From UBA2163 sp964575575 (lineage in GTDB: Bacteria; Patescibacteriota; Minisyncoccia; Phycocordibacterales; UBA2163), in the NCBI GenBank assembly GCA_964575575.1, contig CAZNQQ010000013.1, positions 1 to 20,426 of the forward strand: a DNA stretch of 20,426 nt, read 5' to 3'. This document shows positions 1-6,410 of this stretch, piece by piece. Positions within the stretch are counted from its first letter, which is position 1. Every line of letters starts with the position of its first letter. The notes beneath the pieces were generated by a model, which saw nothing but the letters and a program-made list of their open reading frames with translations, had not been told where the DNA came from and searched no databases. Position numbers and translations under genes: made by a program.

Positions 1-5
1 GGAGC

Positions 6-48
6 AAATAACAAAAATCCAAGGGTTACCCTTGGATTTTTGTTATTT
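6..48 (-). terminator. Strong hairpin terminator at the 3' end of the first gene
   Basis: A perfect 20-bp stem (6-25 pairing with 29-48) closes a 3-nt loop (TTA). The stem includes the stop codon of the membrane protein gene that ends at 43. An A-tract on one arm and a T-tract on the other mean it can work in either direction. The gene it would serve on the other side lies outside the window. Confidence 0.85.
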
Positions 49-633
49 TGATAATTCTCCTTCTAATATATGGTCTGCTGGCGCAGGGTCTCCGTCGTCT
101 GGCTCTAGAGTAAGTACATAAAAACTGTGGTCAGTTAGGTCTTCTGAAGATTGATACATATTTGTATACACACCATCAATCTTTTCGACTTCTCCGGTAC
201 TTATGACACTGAAACGCACACCTCTGCGGACAATCCAACCTTCGTAGAAATCTGTTCCTTGTGGATCAGGAAGATAATCAAAAGTGACGAGAAGGTGATA
301 CTTATCATCCTTTATGGTTGCTTTAGCAATTCCAGAACTTTTACCTTGAGTGTCGACTCCCCTGATCAATGCTTTGTTTGTTACATCTGCAAGTGTTCCA
401 GTATAAGAATATGTCATGTCCATCATACCCTCCATTGCGTCTTTACTTATTGCTACTATGTTGTCGTCTTTTTGTATTGTTGCCTCGGACATTTGTATCT
501 CAACTGTATCTTTTAGAACAACATCGTCTTGCTTAGGAATAAGATAATATGCAGCACCTAAAATTATAATAATTACGATAATAGTAAAAAGTTTCGCACT
601 AATAAACCCCTGATTTGTGATATTTTTTTCCAT
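43..633 (-). CDS. Membrane-anchored protein with RskA-like (anti-sigma-like) extracytoplasmic domain
   Basis: A 196-residue protein with one N-terminal membrane segment (about residues 12-32, very Ile-rich), then a soluble region expected outside the cell. The C-terminal third carries FYEGWIV and TLEPDDGDPAPADHILEG, which resemble the C-terminal domain of anti-sigma-K (RskA-type) proteins, where a YxxWLV strand and a TLEP..G.P.P motif occur. No cytoplasmic zinc-binding anti-sigma region precedes the membrane segment, so a role in sigma-factor control is not supported; it may be only a related secreted fold. I chose the ATG at 633 over one 39 nt upstream (672) because an extended -10 box (TGTTATAAT) ends exactly 6 nt before it and because the longer start would overlap the flavoprotein gene. 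The fold assignment is from memory of the motif. Confidence 0.55.
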   Translation of the reverse strand: MEKNITNQGFISAKLFTIIVIIIILGAAYYLIPKQDDVVLKDTVEIQMSEATIQKDDNIVAISKDAMEGMMDMTYSYTGTLADVTNKALIRGVDTQGKSSGIAKATIKDDKYHLLVTFDYLPDPQGTDFYEGWIVRRGVRFSVISTGEVEKIDGVYTNMYQSSEDLTDHSFYVLTLEPDDGDPAPADHILEGELSK

Positions 634-639
634 AATTTT

Positions 640-648
640 ATTATAACA
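640..648 (-). promoter_or_regulatory. Extended -10 promoter, leaderless start
   Basis: TGTTATAAT on the minus strand, followed by 6 nt and then the ATG at 633. With a start point about 7 nt after the -10 box, transcription would begin at the A of ATG. No Shine-Dalgarno sequence is present. Confidence 0.6.
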
Positions 649-664
649 CGTGCTACGTAGCAAT

Positions 665-1918
665 CTAAACACTATCCCCTGCTACAAACCCTGTAGTCCA
701 ACAAAGCTGAAGTGAGAACCCACCACTTGGACGGTTTATGTGTAGGACGTCGCCGGTAAAGTATAAGTTGTCGTGTATTTTAGAGCGCATTGTTTTAGTG
801 TCTACCTCTTTCAAATCCACGCCGCCGTCTGATATCACAGCCCAGTCCATACCCATCGTACCTGTCACTGTAAGTGGCATTGCTTTAAGTCTATCCACAA
901 GCTCTATCCGCTCCTCCCTACTTATACTATTTACCTTAGTGTTCTGAAGCTCTTCCTCAAACTGCGCTACAAAAGCTTCATCCATGCCGTTAGGTACAAA
1001 CTCTTTAACCACATTTTTTAGCATTTTGTTCTTATTTTTATTAAACACATCTAGTACTTTGTTCTGAAGTGTCTTAATCTCCGTATCAGGATACATATCT
1101 ATACTTGCTTTGACCTCGCCTTTCTCAAGTAGCTTTTTCACCCCGTGAGATGAATTTAAAATAAGCGGACCTGACAGACCAAAATGAGTAAAGAGAATCT
1201 TACCAACTTTAGAAAACCGCCCAGCGTTTTTGGCAAGATTAGTACCAAAAGTGATTTTCATAAATGAAAGCGTTGTACCAGAAAGCTCTTTAACCCAACT
1301 TTCACCCACAGTAAGTGGCACAATGTTTGGGTTTGACTTATGTACTGTATGTCCAAGCTCTTTTAACCAACCTAGCCCCTCGCCTGTAGAGCCAGTCTCT
1401 TTGTGTGACGCACCACCTGTCGCAAGGATAAAACTATCAGCAGTATATATACCACTCTTTGCTTCTATTCCTATTATTTTCTTGTCTTTAATTTTAAAAC
1501 CTAAAACTTTGGTATCTGTTTTAAGCTCTACCTGATTACTCGTAACATATCTTTTCATTAGCTTTGTTACATCACTTGCATTTTGTGACTCTGGGAATGC
1601 TCTACCTCTAGCTTCTACTGTTATAGGTAAGTTTCTTTTTTCAAAAAATTCTCTAGCGTCTTTCATTCCATATTTTGCAAACGTAGAGTGCAAAAATTTT
1701 GCACTATCGCCATAGTTTTCTATAAGTTTCTTAGGATCCTCTTCTGCATTAAAAATGTTGCACCTTCCACCGCCAGTGAGCGAGAGCTTTTTGCCAAGAT
1801 CTTTGTTCTTTTCCACAAGCAAAACACGCTTACCACGCTGTGCAGCAGTACCCGCGGCCATCATTCCTGATGGACCGCCCCCTATTACAATAACGTCATA
1901 ATGTTGAGTTGTTGACAT
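665..1918 (-). CDS. HI0933/BaiN-family FAD-dependent oxidoreductase
   Basis: A 417-residue flavoprotein of the HI0933 (YhiN, BaiN-like) family. The FAD-binding Rossmann motif GGGPSG is at residues 13-18, the family hallmark GGGRCN at about 49-54, a second dinucleotide-fold strand ending in ATGG lies in the middle, and the C-terminal YFTGDVL-N-RPSGGF segment matches the family's closing FAD contact. Length is normal for the family. BaiN proteins have been linked to bile-acid C=C bond reduction in gut Firmicutes, but most members have unknown substrates and that role should not be transferred here. It is transcribed divergently from the small basic ORF at 1981; their promoters share the 62-nt gap. 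The start is supported by a -10 box (TGCTAATAT) 9 nt upstream. Confidence 0.85.
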   Translation of the reverse strand: MSTTQHYDVIVIGGGPSGMMAAGTAAQRGKRVLLVEKNKDLGKKLSLTGGGRCNIFNAEEDPKKLIENYGDSAKFLHSTFAKYGMKDAREFFEKRNLPITVEARGRAFPESQNASDVTKLMKRYVTSNQVELKTDTKVLGFKIKDKKIIGIEAKSGIYTADSFILATGGASHKETGSTGEGLGWLKELGHTVHKSNPNIVPLTVGESWVKELSGTTLSFMKITFGTNLAKNAGRFSKVGKILFTHFGLSGPLILNSSHGVKKLLEKGEVKASIDMYPDTEIKTLQNKVLDVFNKNKNKMLKNVVKEFVPNGMDEAFVAQFEEELQNTKVNSISREERIELVDRLKAMPLTVTGTMGMDWAVISDGGVDLKEVDTKTMRSKIHDNLYFTGDVLHINRPSGGFSLQLCWTTGFVAGDSV

Positions 1919-1927
1919 AATCGTAGA

Positions 1928-1936
1928 ATATTAGCA
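1928..1936 (-). promoter_or_regulatory. Extended -10 promoter of the flavoprotein gene
   Basis: TGCTAATAT on the minus strand, 9 nt before the ATG at 1918. It predicts a leader of only 2-3 nt and no ribosome-binding site. It lies back to back with the promoter of the basic ORF. Confidence 0.5.
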
Positions 1937-1941
1937 TAATT

Positions 1942-1971
1942 TTAGCACTTAGTAAATAAATAGTGTATAAT
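1942..1971 (+). promoter_or_regulatory. Sigma70-type promoter of the small basic ORF
   Basis: TTAGCA (1942-1947), an 18-nt spacer, then a perfect TATAAT (1966-1971). The ATG at 1981 starts 9 nt after the -10 box, so the predicted leader is about 3 nt. Confidence 0.65.
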
Positions 1972-1980
1972 CATAATATT

Positions 1981-2100
1981 ATGGCAAAACGAATAACAGG
2001 ACTAGACAAAAAGAGAACATCTCACTCAAAAAAGACTAAAAAACGTCTTGCGATCAAACGCGAAATGCTAGCTAAAAAGGCTGCCAAAAAGCGTAAATAA
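1981..2100 (+). CDS. 39-residue highly basic protein
   Basis: A short ORF of 39 codons with 13 Lys and 5 Arg (46% basic) and one Gly; it begins MAKRITGLDKK and ends AAKKRK. It is backed by a consensus TATAAT 9 nt before the ATG and a hairpin directly after the stop, so a separate transcription unit is likely. The composition suggests binding to RNA, ribosome or DNA, but I recognise no family; it does not look like Thx, bL36 or SRA. It lies divergently from the flavoprotein gene. Its reality rests on promoter, terminator and composition, not on homology. Confidence 0.6.
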   Translation: MAKRITGLDKKRTSHSKKTKKRLAIKREMLAKKAAKKRK

Positions 2101-2116
2101 TCCGCTATCTAGCGGA
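2101..2116. terminator. Short hairpin between convergent genes
   Basis: TCCGCTA and TAGCGGA form a 6-7 bp stem with a 2-4 nt loop, starting at the base after the stop of the basic ORF and 10 nt from the stop of the minus-strand gene at 2127. T-tracts on either side are weak, so termination may be inefficient. It probably serves both convergent genes. Confidence 0.5.
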
Positions 2117-2126
2117 CTATATTACT

Positions 2127-2318
2127 TTATCTAGAAGATAGAAGAGACACTATCTCACCCCAAAGCTCTGACGGGGCTGTATTTTGTGCAAAAGCAATTA
2201 TCCCGTCTAAAAAGTCAGGTATATATTCAGGATCTATATACGCATAGATATCAAAGTAGTGAAGCACCAAATACACTATAAACAAGAATACTATTACTCT
2301 AATTATTCTATTTATCAT
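2127..2318 (-). CDS. Small single-pass membrane protein
   Basis: A 63-residue protein with one hydrophobic helix (about residues 4-22, rich in Ile, Val, Leu and Phe), an acidic aromatic middle (YAYIDPEYIPDFLDG) and a short polar C-terminus. Arg and Asn before the helix suggest the N-terminus stays inside. It follows the bactofilin-like gene by 44 nt on the same strand and may be cotranscribed with it. No family recognised and no function proposed. Confidence 0.6.
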   Translation of the reverse strand: MINRIIRVIVFLFIVYLVLHYFDIYAYIDPEYIPDFLDGIIAFAQNTAPSELWGEIVSLLSSR

Positions 2319-2362
2319 ATTTCTATTGTGCTATATATTAGAATATATGACAAGTGGTGTTG

Positions 2363-3520
2363 TTATTTCCTCTTAGTCCAAAGATAGCTGTAAGCAAATG
2401 TTGAGATGCTACCAAGCGCTAGCAAAAAGAAGAAGAATCCTGCAAGACCACCTATAACTGGGATCTGCACAATAAGCGTAAACGCTACCACTCCTAATAC
2501 TCCGTTTTTCCAGTCTACCGTTACTGCTTCTTGTTTTCTTACTACAAGCTTATCCATCCATGCGCCAAATATTACTCCAGAGTAAATACCTGCAAGTATG
2601 GTAAGTATTATGTAACCAAACATGCTGAGCATACCAAGTGCAATACCAAACACTGATGCGAAGAATACGATAGTAGCAGCAGGTATTACGATAAGTGTTA
2701 TGAATCCCCAAAGTGTTTTCTTGCCAAGATTATCTACTGCGGACTTTACAATGTTGTTTGAGAATTTCTTAAGGAAGATTGTCGCAAGAGCTACAACAAC
2801 AAGTACTGCGATTAATTTGATTAGTACAAAAGTACTGAAAAACGCAAACAATGCAGTTCTAAACGTTGAAGCTGAAACCACTTTTCCTTTTTTGAAAATA
2901 GTCTCGCCTTGTATTACAGCTTTGTCACTTACTGTAAGTACGTCTTCGTCTTCACCACTGTAGACAAGGTCGCCTACTATAACTGCATTGTCGCCCACTG
3001 TTATACCATCACTTGCTTGTATATCTACATTGCCACCGACTCTTGAATCTAAGACTACTTCCCCACCAACAACTCTAACCTTTCCTGCGACGTCGCCTTG
3101 CACAACTGCTCGGCCGCTAAGTACTACTAAATCTTTACCTACATTAGCTCCAGAGAGGATACGTACATTGCCACCTATTACCATCAGGTCACCTGTTACA
3201 TTTTCTGTCACAAGTATGTCTCCACCAAGTACACGAAGGTCGCCGCCAATACTCTCAAGAACTGACACGTCACCACCTGCTATAGTTGCGTCTCCAGATA
3301 CTTTTCCGTTTACAGACACATTGCCAGCACCTATAAGAAGATCACCAAACACACTGCCGTCAGAAAATACTTCTCCAGCACCTAGGTATAGGTTATCTCT
3401 TACAGTTTCACCCTTTTCAAATGTATATGTATCGCCTACTTTTATAGTTGCACCAAATGTAGTCAAAGGTACAAATACTGCTAAAATAAGCATCACCCCT
3501 AAAATATGTTTAAAATTCAT
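2363..3520 (-). CDS. Bactofilin-like repeat protein with multi-pass membrane domain
   Basis: A 385-residue envelope protein in three parts. Residues 1-24 are a signal peptide (cleavage likely after TTFGA). Residues about 30-215 are a right-handed beta-helix of short Val/Gly repeats (GDLLIGAGNVSVNGKV, GGDVSV, GGDILV, GGNVRI and so on), the pattern of bactofilin/polymer-forming domains. Residues about 224-380 hold about four membrane helices, ending in a basic tail (WTKRK). Cytosolic bactofilins lack both signal peptide and membrane domain, so here the repeat domain should sit on the outer face of the membrane. This architecture is common in CPR genomes, as far as I recall. Its partner and function are unknown; a scaffold at the cell surface is a guess. 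The promoter and the Clp N-domain promoter face away from each other in the 133-nt gap upstream. Confidence 0.8.
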   Translation of the reverse strand: MNFKHILGVMLILAVFVPLTTFGATIKVGDTYTFEKGETVRDNLYLGAGEVFSDGSVFGDLLIGAGNVSVNGKVSGDATIAGGDVSVLESIGGDLRVLGGDILVTENVTGDLMVIGGNVRILSGANVGKDLVVLSGRAVVQGDVAGKVRVVGGEVVLDSRVGGNVDIQASDGITVGDNAVIVGDLVYSGEDEDVLTVSDKAVIQGETIFKKGKVVSASTFRTALFAFFSTFVLIKLIAVLVVVALATIFLKKFSNNIVKSAVDNLGKKTLWGFITLIVIPAATIVFFASVFGIALGMLSMFGYIILTILAGIYSGVIFGAWMDKLVVRKQEAVTVDWKNGVLGVVAFTLIVQIPVIGGLAGFFFFLLALGSISTFAYSYLWTKRK

Positions 3521-3530
3521 AATATTAAAA

Positions 3531-3536
3531 ATTATA
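3531..3536 (-). promoter_or_regulatory. -10 box of the bactofilin-like gene
   Basis: TATAAT on the minus strand, 10 nt before the ATG at 3520. A TTGACA at 3571-3576 on the same strand is 34 nt away, too far to be its -35; it might pair with a weaker -10 near 3547-3552, giving a longer leader. Confidence 0.45.
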
Positions 3537-3580
3537 ATAATACCTATATTTTGTTCCTAAAGTCGTCAGTTGTCAAAGGG

Positions 3581-3610
3581 TTAACAATGCATTTCAATAA
3601 TACATAATAT
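3581..3610 (+). promoter_or_regulatory. Sigma70-type promoter of the Clp N-domain gene
   Basis: TTAACA (3581-3586), an 18-nt spacer and TAATAT (3605-3610). The predicted start near 3617 gives a leader of about 37 nt. No CIRCE-type (TTAGCACTC-N9-GAGTGCTAA) heat-shock operator is visible. Confidence 0.55.
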
Positions 3611-3641
3611 CGTAAGAAATATTAAACATATTGACCTTTAT

Positions 3642-3646
3642 GGAGG
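3642..3646 (+). promoter_or_regulatory. Consensus Shine-Dalgarno site
   Basis: GGAGG, 7 nt before the ATG at 3654. It is the only full consensus ribosome-binding site I see in the window, in contrast to the many genes with no leader. Confidence 0.8.
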
Positions 3647-3653
3647 AAATAAG

Positions 3654-4097
3654 ATGTTTGACAAACTTTCAGGTAGAGCAAAAAAAGTAATAGAATTAGC
3701 CAGAGAAGAAGCAGAAAGATTAAACCATGGGTATATAGGAACAGAACATATATTACTTGGTTTAGTAAAAGAAGGTGGTGGTGTTGCAGTAAATGTTTTT
3801 CAAAATCTAAGTATTGATCTTGAAGAAATACGTGTGGAAACAGAAAAAGCAGTCCCATTAGGTCCTGATATTGCCATAGTTGGTGAATTACCTTTCACTC
3901 CAAGAGTAAAACAAGTGCTAGTATACGCTATGGAAGAAGCAAGGGTATCAGGTATTAACTACATGGGCACAGAGCATCAATTACTTGGATTACTTATGGA
4001 ACACGAAGGTGCTGCTGCAAAAGTCTTAGCGAATTTGGGTGTAAATTTGGAAGATGTACAAGATGAAATCTCAATATTGATGGGAAATAGTAAATAA
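3654..4097 (+). CDS. Stand-alone ClpC N-terminal (Clp_N/ClpR) domain protein
   Basis: A 147-residue protein made of two Clp_N repeats only (about residues 2-66 and 76-142), each with the GYIGTEHILLGLV / NYMGTEHQLLGLL signature. It aligns along its length with the N-domain of Bacillus ClpC, but the two AAA+ ATPase modules (a further ~650 residues) are absent. This does not look like truncation: the ORF ends cleanly, a strong terminator follows within 20 nt, and it has its own promoter and the best Shine-Dalgarno in the window. In full ClpC this domain binds adaptors and phosphoarginine-marked substrates, so the solo form could present or titrate Clp substrates or adaptors; that is inference. 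Confidence 0.85.
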   Translation: MFDKLSGRAKKVIELAREEAERLNHGYIGTEHILLGLVKEGGGVAVNVFQNLSIDLEEIRVETEKAVPLGPDIAIVGELPFTPRVKQVLVYAMEEARVSGINYMGTEHQLLGLLMEHEGAAAKVLANLGVNLEDVQDEISILMGNSK

Positions 4098-4115
4098 ATT
4101 TTATAATTACAATGG

Positions 4116-4152
4116 GTGTCCGAAAAAATCTTATTTTTTCGGACACTTTTTT
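4116..4152 (+). terminator. Intrinsic terminator after the Clp N-domain gene
   Basis: A perfect 14-bp stem (4116-4129 with 4133-4146, GTGTCCG at its base), a 3-nt loop and six T (4147-4152). It begins 18 nt after the stop codon. Confidence 0.92.
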
Positions 4153-4154
4153 AT

Positions 4155-4182
4155 TTAACAAACCGTATACTTTATATAAAAT
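4155..4182 (+). promoter_or_regulatory. Probable typA promoter
   Basis: TTAACA (4155-4160), a 16-nt spacer and TAAAAT (4177-4182), placed directly after the preceding terminator. The predicted start near 4189 gives a leader of about 59 nt that contains the hairpin at 4208-4224. Confidence 0.45.
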
Positions 4183-4207
4183 CTATGTTATTATAAATCT
4201 AATATCC

Positions 4208-4232
4208 AATCCCTCCTAGGGATTTTTTATTT
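4208..4232 (+). terminator. Terminator-like hairpin in the typA leader (possible attenuator)
   Basis: AATCCC (4208-4213) and GGGATT (4219-4224) enclose TCCTA and are followed by a T-rich run (TTTTATTTT). It lies between the likely promoter and the typA ATG, so it could stop transcripts early. The stem is only 6 bp, so strength is uncertain. Confidence 0.5.
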
Positions 4233-4247
4233 TGAATTAAAGCAATT

Positions 4248-6035
4248 ATGGAAATACGAAACATAGCAATAATAGCCCATGTGGACCATGGCAAAACCAC
4301 TCTTACTGATGCCCTATTAGCCCAAACTGGCGCTGTGGAGAGCGGGGTGAGTATGGATACAGACAAGCTTGAACAAGAGCGTGGTATTACTATTTACTCC
4401 AAAAACGCCTCTGTGGAGTATAAAGATACTAAGATAAACATAGTAGACACCCCAGGGCACGCCGACTTTGGTTCAGAAGTAGAGCGAATCTTACGTTCTA
4501 TTGATTCTGTACTTTTAGTAGTGGATGCTCAAGAAGGCCCTATGCCCCAGACTCGTTTCGTACTAAAGAAGTCTCTCGCACTTGGTCTTAAACCAATACT
4601 TGTTATAAATAAAATAGACAAGCCAGCAGCAAATGCTGAAAAGGCTCATGACAAAGTATTTGAACTATTTACAGAGCTTGATGCCACAAATGAGCAGTTA
4701 GACTTTCCTGTTATCTACGCTATTGGACGCGACGGTATAGCAAAAAAGGAAATTGAGGACGACAGCAAAGACCTTACTCCACTTTTAGATATGATACTTG
4801 AGAAAGTTTCTCCAGCCGAGAACAAAGTTGAAGCGTCACTTAGTGCACAACCTTTTAACTTGGCTTATGACAACTTCCTAGGAAGGATCGCTATCGTACG
4901 AGTATATAACGGTACACTCAAAGCAAGTGACGCTGTTTATATTAAAAAACAAGATGGAAAAACTTCTAAACAAAAAATAACAAAACTATTTACATTTAAA
5001 GGCGTAACACGAACAGAGGTAGACGAAATACAAGCTGGTGATATCGGTCTTGTAGCTGGTATTCCTGATATTTATATTGGCGACACTATAGCCGACACAG
5101 AAGACGCACCGCTCCTTGAAGCTATCGCTGTAGATGAACCAACTATTGAACTAACGTTTCTAGTAAACAACTCTCCTTTTGCAGGACGTGAAGGAAAGTA
5201 TGTAACAAGCCGACAGATAAGAGAAAGACTTGAAAAAGAGCTTGAGGTCAACGTAGGTCTTAAAGTTAATTTTGAGACTGATAGCCCAGAGAAATTCACA
5301 GTATACGGCCGTGGTGAGCTTCATATAGCGATACTACTTGAAAACATGCGACGTGAAGGTTACGAGGTGCAGGTATCTCAACCTAGAGTTATTATAAAAG
5401 AAATAGACGGCAAGAAACACGAACCATTTGAAGAGGTTGTGGTGGATGTGCCAGAAGAATTCCAAGGAGCTATCATAGAAAAGCTTGGTATAAGACAAGT
5501 GCAAATGAAAAATATGGAAAACCACGAAGGCCGTGTTCTTATAACACTTGAAGGTCCTAGCCGAGGACTGTTTGGATACAGAAACAAATTCGTTGTTGAT
5601 ACAAAAGGACAAGGTATACTTGCCACTCGATTCATCGGGTACAAACCATACGCCGGAGAAATAGCGCATCAGGCTACTGGCTCTATGATATCTCAAGTTC
5701 AAGGCAAAACACTTGGTTTCTCGCTTGCAAACCTACAAACTCGCGGTGAACTTTATATAAAAGAAGCTACAGAAGTATATGAAGGTATGGTTATCGGCAA
5801 TACCTCAAAAGGCGAGCAAATGACAGTAAACCCTACCAAAGGAAAACAACTTACAAACATGCGTGCTTCTGGCTCTGACGACGCTATCAAGATCACTCCA
5901 CCTAAAGAGATGACCATAGAAACTGGACTTGAGGTAATGGCCGACGACGAGTACTTAGAGATCACACCAGAGAATGTGCGCCTACGAAAACAACACCTAA
6001 CTGAGTCTGACCGCGTAAAAGCATTAAAGAAATAA
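4248..6035 (+). CDS. typA: Translational GTPase TypA/BipA
   Basis: A 595-residue ribosome-binding GTPase, close to the usual 590-610 residues of TypA/BipA. The GTPase domain has G1 AHVDHGKTT (10-18), G2 RGITI (45-49), G3 DTPGHADFG (67-75) and G4 NKID (121-124). Domain II follows (about 200-295), then the EF-G-like domains III and V, and the TypA-specific C-terminal domain with FIGYKPYAGEI and RKQHLTESDR near the end. BipA acts on ribosome assembly and stress adaptation, particularly in the cold, which fits the cold-shock gene directly downstream on the same strand. The start MEIRNIAII is standard for the family; no Shine-Dalgarno precedes it. The gene is complete. Confidence 0.95.
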   Translation: MEIRNIAIIAHVDHGKTTLTDALLAQTGAVESGVSMDTDKLEQERGITIYSKNASVEYKDTKINIVDTPGHADFGSEVERILRSIDSVLLVVDAQEGPMPQTRFVLKKSLALGLKPILVINKIDKPAANAEKAHDKVFELFTELDATNEQLDFPVIYAIGRDGIAKKEIEDDSKDLTPLLDMILEKVSPAENKVEASLSAQPFNLAYDNFLGRIAIVRVYNGTLKASDAVYIKKQDGKTSKQKITKLFTFKGVTRTEVDEIQAGDIGLVAGIPDIYIGDTIADTEDAPLLEAIAVDEPTIELTFLVNNSPFAGREGKYVTSRQIRERLEKELEVNVGLKVNFETDSPEKFTVYGRGELHIAILLENMRREGYEVQVSQPRVIIKEIDGKKHEPFEEVVVDVPEEFQGAIIEKLGIRQVQMKNMENHEGRVLITLEGPSRGLFGYRNKFVVDTKGQGILATRFIGYKPYAGEIAHQATGSMISQVQGKTLGFSLANLQTRGELYIKEATEVYEGMVIGNTSKGEQMTVNPTKGKQLTNMRASGSDDAIKITPPKEMTIETGLEVMADDEYLEITPENVRLRKQHLTESDRVKALKK

Positions 6036-6038
6036 GGG

Positions 6039-6067
6039 TTGACATTTAAACCTCTATATGCTAATAT
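6039..6067 (+). promoter_or_regulatory. Near-consensus sigma70 promoter of the cold-shock gene
   Basis: A perfect TTGACA (6039-6044), a 17-nt spacer and TAATAT (6062-6067). It begins 3 nt after the typA stop codon. The predicted start near 6074 leaves a leader of about 90 nt before the cold-shock ATG. Confidence 0.75.
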
Positions 6068-6071
6068 AGAG
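6052..6071. promoter_or_regulatory. Palindrome over the -10 box, candidate operator
   Basis: CTCTATAT (6052-6059) and ATATAGAG (6064-6071) are perfect inverted repeats around GCTA. The palindrome covers the whole -10 box and the predicted start region, where a dimeric repressor would block transcription. No regulator is identified. Confidence 0.4.
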
Positions 6072-6073
6072 CC

Positions 6074-6164
6074 AATCAAATCGAAGCTGTCTGGGGAAAC
6101 TATGTCGAGTTTAATTCTAGAGTGTAGAGGTTTGTACATTAATAGACTAGTTTCTTACAATAAT
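6074..6164 (+). promoter_or_regulatory. Long 5' leader of the cold-shock mRNA
   Basis: About 90 nt between the predicted start and the ATG, with no Shine-Dalgarno in the usual place. Long structured leaders are typical of cspA-type mRNAs and act as thermosensors in E. coli. The leader is open in the csp frame; an ATG at 6102 with GGGGA upstream could make a 21-residue N-terminal extension or leader peptide. Confidence 0.45.
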
Positions 6165-6362
6165 ATGGAAGGAGTTATAGCTAGAGTTACTGACCGAGGA
6201 TTCGGGTTCATCACACGTGAAGGAGAAGAGAAAGATCTTTTCTTTCACTCAAATGAACTACAGAACGTACAGTTCAACGATCTTCGCGAAGGCGACAAAG
6301 TTACTTTTGAAGTAGCAGAAGGACCAAAAGGTCTTAACGCTACTGCAATTAACAAAGCCTAA
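6165..6362 (+). CDS. Cold-shock domain protein (CspA family)
   Basis: A 65-residue single-domain cold-shock protein that binds single-stranded RNA/DNA. RNP1 is RGFGFI (residues 11-16) and RNP2 is LFFH (25-28), then the conserved EGDKVTFEV strand and a PKGLNATAI C-terminus (the family's GPxAxNV region). The start MEGVIARV aligns with the canonical MxGxVKWF, so I chose 6165 although the frame is open back to 6039. The Trp of KWF is replaced by Arg-Val, a modest departure at a nucleic-acid-facing position. The gene follows typA by 129 nt but has its own strong promoter and ends in a strong terminator. Confidence 0.92.
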   Translation: MEGVIARVTDRGFGFITREGEEKDLFFHSNELQNVQFNDLREGDKVTFEVAEGPKGLNATAINKA

Positions 6363-6370
6363 GTGAACTC

Positions 6371-6403
6371 AAAAATACCCGCGCCTACGGCGCGGGTATT
6401 TTT
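6371..6403. terminator. Bidirectional intrinsic terminator
   Basis: A perfect 15-bp stem (6371-6385 with 6389-6403), very GC-rich in the middle (CCCGCGCC/GGCGCGGG), with a TAC loop and A/T runs at both ends. It lies between the convergent csp and zinc-ribbon genes and can serve both. Confidence 0.95.
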
Positions 6404-6410
6404 ATTTGTT

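Noticed and set aside
151..516. Plus-strand ORF of 121 codons
   Set aside because: Cys- and Ile-rich translation with no motif, fully antisense to the RskA-like membrane protein gene, and no promoter or ribosome-binding site.
634..672. Longer N-terminus for the first membrane protein
   Set aside because: It would begin upstream of the promoter's predicted start point and overlap the flavoprotein gene; the Met at 633 has the -10 box at leaderless distance.
2988..3560. Plus-strand ORF of 190 codons rich in Ser, Pro and Thr
   Set aside because: Mirror of the bactofilin-like repeats; the repetitive Val/Gly codons read antisense give Pro/Thr/Ser. The minus-strand protein has signal peptide, repeats and membrane helices.
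3537..3576. TTGACA at 3571-3576 paired with TATAAT at 3531-3536
   Set aside because: The spacer is 34 nt, far from the usual 16-18, so they do not form one promoter.
3654..4250. Frameshifted or truncated full-length clpC
   Set aside because: No AAA+ motifs (Walker A or B) occur downstream in any frame; a terminator and then typA follow directly.
6132..6161. TTGTAC-18-TACAAT as a second csp promoter
   Set aside because: The -10 box would end 3 nt before the ATG, placing the start point inside the coding sequence. The TTGACA-17-TAATAT promoter upstream is stronger.
6039..6164. N-terminal extension of the cold-shock protein
   Set aside because: The frame is open, but the family begins MxGxV, matched exactly at 6165, and the extension would start within the promoter. 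An ATG at 6102 remains a minor possibility.
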